Part shown: positions 55,726 through 64,000 of the stretch, piece by piece
Numbering within the stretch: position 1 is the stretch's first letter
Layout of the letters: each line of letters begins with the position of its first letter
Assembly: GCA_032622095.1 (NCBI GenBank)
Contig: CP136061.1
Location: 128,226,754 to 128,290,753 of the forward strand
Reading direction: 5' to 3'
Origin: Siphonodentalium dalli
Taxonomy: Eukaryota; Mollusca; Scaphopoda; Gadilida; Siphonodentaliidae
Length of the DNA stretch: 64,000 nucleotides
The notes under the pieces: generated by a model
The model's input: only the letters and a program-made list of their open reading frames with translations
Told to the model about the DNA's origin: nothing
Databases searched by the model: none
Position numbers and translations under genes: made by a program

Positions 55726-57917
55726 TTAATAGCATTGGAGAAAAAAAACTCAGTGACTATATATATTTATTTATTACTTGTTCCTTCATAATATATTTCA
55801 CAATAGGGGTGTTATACTCCATATTTCATGCACATCGAGTTGGAATCTTCGTGAACTATACGTACACAGTGGAATACACTATTTACTGAGGAATGATATT
55901 AACTAAGAATATATTAGCTGCACTGTTTTTTTTAAATGTTTATAAACTTCCCTATCTGAACATGAAAAATTTCACATTACTTGAACTTGTGTAGAATTAT
56001 CTCTTCGGGCGTAGCCAGGGTAGCGATTCATGATATGATCTAGCTAAGTATATCTGCATATAGTTTTTCACAATTTACGTAGATCCGTCCATTGCATGTT
56101 TATATGTTGAAATCAACTGTAGACAAGATAGACAGGCGGGTGGAGTGTGTATACACGCACGTAGCATTGGAGCTGTGTTAATTATCTACATGGATTAACT
56201 GTTTTTTTTTAACACACGGAAAAATTAGATATCATATGAAAGTAGAAGATGTGAGCTTTGTGTTCCGCGCTACTGTATAATTTGAAAGTTGTGTCGTGGG
56301 AACGGCGTGTAAACAATATAGACACATTTTGAGGAAAAATAATTTAAAACAAATTTAATCCTATTCTACTACTGAAATCGATGGTGAAGACGCTGTTTTT
56401 GGTGTTATTTTTCATGTCTATTTTCTAACTATTCCAATATCAAATGGGGTAACAGGTGTGATATGGCCAAGTTGGTACAGACATTCTACATAATTATATG
56501 GTTTACGATTAAGCATTGTTTGTTTATATTTCATTTTATTACTAACTTTGCGATAGTTGGTGCACCTAAAGCCACCTATCACAGAAAATCAGCATTTTTC
56601 AATACCAATTATTGTCATCATGGATGCCATTTTGAATAGAACATTTTGCTCTAAGCAGAATTATCGGATATTGGATATGTTATAGAGGATATGATCATTA
56701 TTCCTCTTCAAAATGGAATAAAAACCAACTTAGCCCAAATATTTGCTAGGTCAAAACTTTTATCGACGAGACTATATTTTGTTTTTTTCAGCATTTACCC
56801 CTGACCTGGAGGTCTTACATGTTTGCCCTTTTCCCACATTTCGTCTTGTGACTCAGAGGCAGGTGGTTTTAATTAAACTGATGGTGAAATAAAATAAACG
56901 AACTTTGAGTGCTCCAAGTAACCTATATGTACTGGTTGTGTCTATGTATATATAGACTCTAAACTCCACACGGATGCCAGTATGTCACCAGGGAAGTGAC
57001 ATTTTTCAATATTGTTCCTTTTTATTAGAGGTAGAAACATATTTTCATTTCGGTCCTAAATTAGTGTTTCTCTGGCTTCGGGGGTTAACAAAATATTAGA
57101 CTTGAGTCGAGGACCCCACCCACCAAAGCTCAGAGTGAACAGATATCGATTGTCGCAGTTTGTTATTTCTCGAGATGTGTAATAATATGTGGCCCAGAAA
57201 CACGTGGTCAAACGGAGGGTCTCGGACAAAATTGCGGATGAAGATGGATAACTCTAAAGTCAAGTGGTAATACGGTAAATTTTTGTGATACTTTAGTGAT
57301 TATACGGCCATATTTTGTTGAACAAAATGTTGATAAACAACAAGTTTTGGGAAATTTGATACTATAGTTGACAGTGATTAGCATTAATATGTTGTTGCAA
57401 TACAATGATTATGATAACTAAAGCGTATTTTGAAGAAATGTTGTTGCTGTTGTATCTTGATGGTATGGGGACCGTCTGATCGGATTGAGTACCTTTAAAA
57501 AGAACTACGGAATTTAACTAACTGCAGTTCATCGACACACTCAACTGAAAATTATTGCCTACAAAATTGCGATTAGAGTATATTTGATATATTTCATATA
57601 TCGTGCGAAAATGAGAGAAGAAAAACTAATCGTAGCAAATCTGAAATCTGATCTGAAATACTACTATTCGGTCGAGAGGGTTTGTCACTTCAGTAAATGC
57701 CAATATCAACAGTTTTTTGATCGATGGCAAGGTTTTGTCGGACTTGTCGATTATTGAAGTACAGCTTTCAATATAATCCTTAGTCAATCCAGACCATTAT
57801 AGATATTTTCTTATCCGTAAATTTTCACATTTAATTTAGTTATGCATATTAAATCAATTGCTATTTCGGCTGATGGTATGTACATGCATTAACGCTTATT
57901 TCCCATACGGACTTATA
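55726..57917. other. Unassigned 2.2-kb stretch
   Basis: No exon, RNA gene or clear repeat is seen. Open frames are short. Confidence 0.35.
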
Positions 57918-59144
57918 AGGGTGGATACACACATGCATGTATTCTCTGTAAATATCGTGTATTTGGAGTTTTACATGGATCATACACACCGTGTAATATG
58001 TGTCCGCTGACAACCCAATCATTGCGACTGTGTTTGACCACAGTGAGTTAAACTCTGAACCACTGAAGAGCCGTTGACTGGGACAAAGTCGTCAGGCCGC
58101 TTAAAATAATTATTCGCGCGATAACTCAAATGGTCGACGTTCTGTTTATATCATTGTCAGTCTTCTATTGATGTTAATACCAGTGATGGTCTCTTCCCCA
58201 ACGCATGGGGCTATGACCCCCAACATGCACGGGGAGCTATATTATCCCAGAAGCTACCGAATTCACCATTGCATATTTCCTCGACGGGGGGGGGGGGGGG
58301 GGGGGGGGGGGGTGCATGCAGCACCCTGAGTCCTGACACCCTGCTTTATAAATATCGTAGTCATGTCTGTCGTGTCTGTTTTCTACGAGTGATTAATCTA
58401 ATATGCAGCAATTTATGCTATTCATATAATTATTAACATATTATACAGCTTTAAATTTGAATGCATGGTTGTGCTGTTTGTCTTCATGCGGCGAAAGGGT
58501 TGCCTAGCTACGAGTTCCCAACTACGTCACCTTTCCTCTCTTGTGTTATACAGTTATATATGCATGTATACGCAAAATTTACAACTATGGAATATTTAAG
58601 TAAAACATTATATTGTAATTCTTGCCCAGATAATCGCGGCTGATACATTGAATTAACTCCCTTAGTTATTGGAAGCTTTCGAGAACCAGGTCGAAAATGT
58701 TACAATTCAAGCTTTTGACAGTTAGGAGCTTGTTCAACCTTTGGCTTGAGAAACATATATATAAATGGGGGGGGGGTGTCACTCTTTTTAATTTCAACGC
58801 TGTACCTGCATTGTTTTGGATAACCCTGTTTCCAAGAAATGACAGAAACAAATCAAGTATAAAATCGACCGGCTCTAATCCACTTTTCGAAATGAATTAT
58901 AACTCATGAAAAACAGCAATATATATCAGACAAGAATTAGCCATTTCGGCATCCATGGAAGAAGACATGTTTATGATTGGCCTGAAATTTCTTGATGGCA
59001 GTTTGTTTGATAATGGCTTATAACTACTCACTGGTGAAATTTACCTCCCGCGCGCAGGTGATTAATTTTGTCAATTATTGGTGTGGCCATGTAAAATACA
59101 TGTATTTTACATACAGACATTACATGCATGTGTGTATCCACCCT
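57918..59144. mobile_element. 1.2-kb TIR element at a TA site (Tc1/mariner- or IS630-like, non-autonomous)
   Basis: AGGGTGGATACACACATGCA is repeated inverted at the right end, giving about 25-bp TIRs. TA dinucleotides lie immediately outside both ends (57916-57917 and 59145-59146). A palindrome ATGTAAAATACATGTATTTTACAT-type sequence sits inside the right end. The interior holds a 27-base G run (58286-58312) and no transposase motif. Confidence 0.65.
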
Positions 59145-59146
59145 TA

Positions 59147-60540
59147 GTGACCCCTGATATCCCCATCCACTATACATACACGTACTCGATTATCTTTTCT
59201 CACGAAACCATTTATATTTAGACAAAATGAAGTATATAACATATTTACAAAAGAGACCGATAATTGTACAAACGAGGAAGTCTGAACGTCGACAAAAACA
59301 ATAAACAAAAACAAATTATTCGTTTCTGAATTGACACCGTTTTTCCTATAGCAATCACCCACATATTTCACTCCATTTCATCTTCTGTAACTTTCTCTTC
59401 CCCTCTCTTACCTATGTTTTGCCTAAAACTCTCCCTCTCTCTCCATCTCTCTCTCTCTCTCTCTCTCATATAGAAACCTAGAACAATTTACCATTTATTT
59501 TTGTTATATACTTTGTCTTTCATTAACATGTTCTTGATTTCAATAAAAATATTTAAAAAACAAAAAACAAAAAAAATGGAAAACCGTTCTATCGTTACAT
59601 CCTTGTCAATAGAGGTTATTATTCTCGCATGGACAAATAAGATCCAACGGAAACACATTATCGCGTACCGAAAATGCATGATGGAGACGCTGGGGAAACT
59701 TGAAAAATATTACGTCACAAACATGGCGATATCGAGAATGCACTTATTTCCGAAAACACACGAGCGCTTCCGGTATTATCGGAAGATCGGCTGATTAGAA
59801 CAATTTAACCGGAACAGAGAAACGATATCAAATTTACGCAAAAGTATGACTAACAAAACTCGTTTTTTAGCGCTATATCGACGAATTAGCTCGGAAATAG
59901 TTTGCATATGCATGTTTTGAGACCCCTTTTCTCGAATTACGTATATATAAATTTTAGGGTTCGAATGAGCCATGTCCGTTTAAGCTGGAGATGACGAATG
60001 GGTCATATTTGTTTATGATTGTAGAATCTGATTTGCAAATGGATCACGAAACTGATTTCCCAATGCAGTGCATCCATATAGATGTAGCTACTTCGTTATT
60101 CAGTGTCAGCAGTTCGTTACATGTCGAGTGATTCACTTTATTTTGGCTACTAATCCACCGAGAACAAACTGTACCGAACATGGACCATGCTTCTAATTTG
60201 TGTCTTTGTCGAGTCAATTAGAAATGTTAATAACATCAGTATATTATACAGCATTGCTGATAAATGCATAGAACGCAGAGGGGTTCTTTGATTGTCAACA
60301 AACACGGATCGGTTTTCCACATTAAATTCATCGTCAATCATCACAGTTCAGCCCGTTGCCCGTAGTATTTCCTTTGATTTAAGGTGACTCATACTCTTCT
60401 AGCCTCCATAAATGACTCGTTCTTGAATAAATGGAGTCTCCCATTCATGTATAACTGTATACGTTGGAATGGTCTATAAGCCACGGGAGGGGGTGTGTTC
60501 CGCATTTAAATATACACGAAACGAAATTTCCAGTTTGAGT
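59147..60540. other. Unassigned; CT microsatellite
   Basis: A CT-rich repeat lies at about 59430-59467. No gene is recognised. Confidence 0.4.
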
Positions 60541-61318
60541 AATTATCTCCATCAAACAACCAACTAACCTGCTAACCTTGTAAACACAGAACAACAAGTT
60601 CACAAACCTTAACACAAAACACGACTAACACCAATATCAATAAATAGGTTAACGGGCTCACGTCATATATGGCTCCTTGGGCGCTGATGAATGTCCTCGG
60701 GCGGCATAGATACGCTTGTCGTGGCCGTAATATACGCTGTCGAATAATTATCTCTTTCAAATCTACTAACAACTACATATACAAATTTGCAAATACACGC
60801 TTTCACCCGCGCCTGTGCTTATGAGAGGACGGGTGGGACATAATAATTACAAACACTACTTGGCAATCAAAACCTTCAGAGACACACCAGGAGATATCTT
60901 TAATACCTCCAAGTATAGGAGAGATCGATATACATGACATTTATTACAGTTGGGTTAAAGTATGGAGAGGTGTTGGAAACCACGAGAGTGAAGCATATAT
61001 GCACTTGAATGTTCACTACAGCTTTTGTTGCAGGAAAATCAGCTGCGTCCTCATCAGCGACTTCACTACACAACCAGGTCAACGGGTTCTGACACTCGCA
61101 CAGGAGTGGAAGGCGGGCATTGGTCGCACAGGAGTGGAAGGCGGGCATTGCACCATCAAGAGTTGAGGAGCCTCAACCGATCTTAAGTCAACCGGCTGGC
61201 ATTGCACCATCTTCCTAGAGTTGAGCCGGTAGTACAAGCCCGGAATACAACAGACTAATGCAACTGGAGTCCACGCAAGCACCGAATAGGACAATATGCA
61301 CAACTATTCACAACACAA

Positions 61319-61360
<42 letters not shown>

Positions 61361-61620
61361 ACGCACAAAACTCACACAGAGAAATCAAGGTAAGTCTTCT
61401 CCGCCCGTCCTGGTTCAGAATGGGGGTGGGGCTTTCATTATTGCTTTGGTGGCATCCAACACATGCACAGTAGGCAAGCACCTACTGTGCATGGGTATAT
61501 ATCAATCTCACAAACCATACAGACGCTCTTCAGCGGAATTACGGCATTCAAACGTGGGTTGTAGGAGAGGGCCGACGGCCCTTTAAAATCTTCCCGGGTA
61601 TCATCCCCAATCTCCAAACT
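60541..61620 (+). repeat. Dispersed ~1.1-kb repeat C, copy 2
   Basis: Uninterrupted counterpart of 39240-40655, with a TA microsatellite at 61322-61358. CGCACAGGAGTGGAAGGCGG is duplicated (61097 and 61124). A small hairpin CACAGTAGGCAAG...CCTACTGTGCATG lies near 61466-61495. Confidence 0.75.
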
Positions 61621-61790
61621 TTCTTTCTTTCCAGTTCGATGTGTTCCATGTTCATCTATGGTCATTCGGTTGTATATGTTTACCCTTGTTTTCTGTGAAC
61701 ACTGAATGTTCTATGTGTAAATAGTCATCTCATTGCTCGTGGCCAGTGTAAATATGACTGAGTATAAAGTATCATTCATTCCCAAAAATA
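61621..61790 (+). mobile_element. Possible LINE 3' end
   Basis: The sequence ends TATAAAGTATCATTCATTC after AAATATGACTGAG. A polyadenylation-like signal followed by an ATTC microsatellite is typical of CR1/L2 tails. It directly follows repeat C, which may therefore be part of a retroelement 3' region. Confidence 0.35.
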
Positions 61791-62247
61791 ATATCCATGG
61801 CACAAAGATATCAGCATATTCTCCCGAAAATAAGCTCACATTGAACCTGTTTCAAAAACACAAATAAGCCCATATCGGCATTATTTTTTGTTTACGCTCT
61901 ATATGAACCTAAATCTAATTACCAGCTCTTTATCATGTGTTTTCACAGTGCCCGAGCCATAACACGGAATAACTGGTATAAGTCGACTATGGACATAATT
62001 CAGAATAAAATAAGTCAAATATGAACATATGTGAATATTTAGTCCGAATGTGAACTTATTTGCACCAGGATATGTTGAGAAATATAGTTCCAAGTTTAAT
62101 TCACATATCTCCCTATCTTATCAGCATTGCCATAAGAGACAGTGACATTCAGTATAATATATCCTTTCTGAGATAAAGCCCGTGTAGAAGAGATACAGAG
62201 GAACAAGCAATAATACGCATATCTTCAACTAATTGTCAAATAACAAA
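61791..62247. other. Unassigned
   Basis: Nothing recognised. Confidence 0.4.
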
Positions 62248-62683
62248 TGACTGGAAGATCGATTGGGGTCATCGAGTAAAGTGACGTGGAACACTCCGGT
62301 AGGGTGATCAAATATAAATGGAAAACAATCTTGTTCAAAGTAGTCATTTTTACAAATATTATATCCGTCATTCTTATATATTAATGAAATGCAGTGACTC
62401 TCGATGGCGAAATCGTTTTCGTTAGTTTATCGCCGACAGATGCGTCCCTAAACGAGTAGTAAATATTTATATTTGAGCGTAGTTCAGAAGATGTTTTCTA
62501 TGGAGTGTTACGATCGATTTGCTTCAGATTTTCGGTGATGTTAGTAGAATGGTACATTCCTCCAGTTGGCTTAGCGCCTGGGTACTAACTGATCAGGTTC
62601 ACACACCCGAACAAGTACATAACATGTCTTTAATTACTCTGCCGATCAAAACACAATGACCTCGATCGATCTTCCAGTCATGC
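62248..62683. mobile_element. 436-bp TIR element; empty-site counterpart of 31570-33430
   Basis: GACTGGAAGATCGATTGGGG at the left is inverted at the right (CCTCGATCGATCTTCCAGTC). In reverse complement its body matches 31570-31727 followed directly by 33150-33430, with no interruption at the site where the 16-bp-repeat element is inserted in the other copy. Confidence 0.75.
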
Positions 62684-62997
62684 CTTATGATCAGATACCA
62701 GTATATTTACTGCAAATCAAATTGAAATATATCTAAGATGTTTGCAAGTATTAAAGAGATAATTGACATAATTACAATGAAAATTAGCCCAAAATAAAAT
62801 CACGCAAAAATATTAACAAAACGGCGTCAAAACAGCTGATTGGAAAACCCGGTAACTGGAGCTGAAATTGCGCCCAATATAACAACACGCGGCGAGGTGG
62901 GTTCATTGCTTTTTTATTAATGGAGACTTCAGTTATTTTTTGCTTGATAAAAATTGGATACATTCCTGTAAACATCGTGATTTGAAATGTTTCTTAC
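62684..62997. other. Unassigned; intron side of the candidate exon
   Basis: AT-rich. The open frame here on the minus strand is read-through past the putative donor. Confidence 0.35.
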
Positions 62998-63286
62998 GGG
63001 CAATAATTGTGTGAAAGTAGAGGGTGTTAATAAATTTGGGTGCTGGTGTCTTGGTTTCTCCCGCTCAGGATCATCAAATGTTTCTATCACAACCGAATAT
63101 ATTCGTTGTGCATAACACCCTTTTCTTAAAGTGTCTTGTCGTGGAAGCCTGATCTTCAGTACCACGAATGAACGTATTTTGTCAGCCACGTTGCCATCTG
63201 AAACAGGGTCATCGTCATTTTCTACATATATATAATTACTTCTTCCATCGACATTGTACTCTATCTGTGGACATTTTTTGTCGAGC
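62998..63286 (-). CDS. Candidate internal exon of an unknown host gene
   Basis: The minus strand is open across the whole 289 bp. It is bounded by an acceptor-like CTAAG at the 5' side and a good donor GTAAGA (62992-62997) after TFTQLLP. The residues look like real protein: LDKKCPQIEYNVDGRSNYI, then VADKIRSFVVLKIRLPRQD, then YSVVIETFDDPEREKP. There is no signal peptide or membrane segment. I do not recognise a family. The acceptor has a poor pyrimidine tract, and no neighbouring exon was found, so it could be an isolated exon or a chance frame. Confidence 0.4.
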
Positions 63287-64000
63287 CTTAGGTTACATTA
63301 TATATATGACACCTTGTCAAACTAATCCAAGTGACAATCATTCATTGTCAATGGAATTTTGCTATGATCTGACCATCAACCTAGCCCTCAGTATAATGGG
63401 ATGAGGAACAACACTTCTTTCTCGTGTTCAAGCATCACCGAGAATATATGCGAAGTTTGCTGCTTTGATCACAAAGTGCAAAAGAATTGCACCAGGCCGC
63501 TGCACTCTACCCGCCTCATGCATATTTTGAGGCGGGTTGTCAAATTTCATCAAATTTTTATTACATGGGCACAGCCATAATGTTTACGTTTTGGGAAATA
63601 ATCGCTGGCTAAAGTTTCCGATTGAACGTAGTCTGCCCTTTAACAATTGTGATGTCACAAACAATAACATATTCTACATAAATATGATTATATAATATAT
63701 GCATAACATATATACATGAAATAATAATTTATTTTCGTGCGTAATCTACGGAAATAATGGAACTACGTTTGTTCTGCATGCAAGAGATTGCAGAAATTCC
63801 TTCATTGGTTGGCAGATACATTTCTCTACAAGGCTTTGTCGGCAGAAGTATTCTCATTGGTTTGTGGATTTCTTTTGTATTTTAGGCAATTGCATCGGCT
63901 GGAAGACTGTTTGCAGAGTTTATCGCTAAAAAATTCAACATAAGATTCTGCATAAAATAAAATCTGGTTTTCTTGGAAAGTGTGTGTTAGTGTAGGAACA
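63287..64000. other. Unassigned
   Basis: No gene is recognised. GAGGCGGG words near 63510-63535 form a small inverted pair (CCCGCCTCATGCATATTTTG / AGGCGGG). Confidence 0.35.

Noticed and set aside
59501-59794. 97-residue plus-strand frame as a gene
   Set aside because: Low-complexity Lys-rich start, no motif and no splice context.

Overview
The window looks like nuclear DNA of an invertebrate animal, probably marine. It is AT-rich and intron-style. It has a class A GPCR exon with a consensus splice donor, several non-LTR retrotransposon lineages, Helitrons and many foldback or TIR elements, and no bacterial operon structure. The species cannot be named from the sequence. Inverted terminal arrays of short tandem repeats recall the TU/foldback elements of echinoderms, but that is only a hint. 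Almost the whole window is accessory, repeat-derived DNA. I recognise one convincing host gene fragment (a GPCR first exon, minus strand, 19130-19463) and one weaker host-like exon (62998-63286, minus).

Layout, 1-13 kb: a degenerate array whose motif recurs about every 355 bp (1-1400). Next is a 2.4-kb TIR element with palindromic subterminal repeats and a broken KRBA2-like integrase (1906-4339), into which a Helitron has inserted. Head-to-tail non-autonomous Helitrons follow (5198-7580). A broken copy of a large uncharacterised gene family lies at 8077-11160, minus. More Helitrons lie at 11604-12983.

13-28 kb: palindromes, a rearranged LINE (16.6-17.9 kb), the GPCR exon, tandem duplications, a Mutator-like element with a 9-bp TSD (24020-25225), a TIR element built of 16-bp tandem repeats (25748-27646), and an array of palindromic repeats (27703-28190).

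28-48.5 kb: a 3-kb element with ~570-bp TIRs, CACTGT ends and a 5-bp TSD (28311-31364). A second 16-bp-repeat element (31728-33149) has its related empty site elsewhere in the window. LINE fragments follow (36.4-36.9 and 37.4-38.7 kb). A ~1.1-kb dispersed repeat carries a MITE that is also matched by an empty site. A second broken copy of the uncharacterised gene family lies at 42.5-46.3 kb, minus.

48.5-64 kb: mostly unassigned sequence, plus a 3.5-kb element with ~950-bp TIRs, again with CACTGT ends and a 5-bp TSD (52239-55725). It contains a C2H2 zinc finger and a coding-like segment. A TA-flanked TIR element (57918-59144), the second copy of the dispersed repeat, and a small TIR element (62248-62683) complete the window.

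The genes do not form a pathway. The biology here is nested transposition, readable because several elements keep TSDs and two have paralogous empty sites inside the same window. All boundaries and similarities come from reading by eye. Family assignments come from remembered motifs, not searches.
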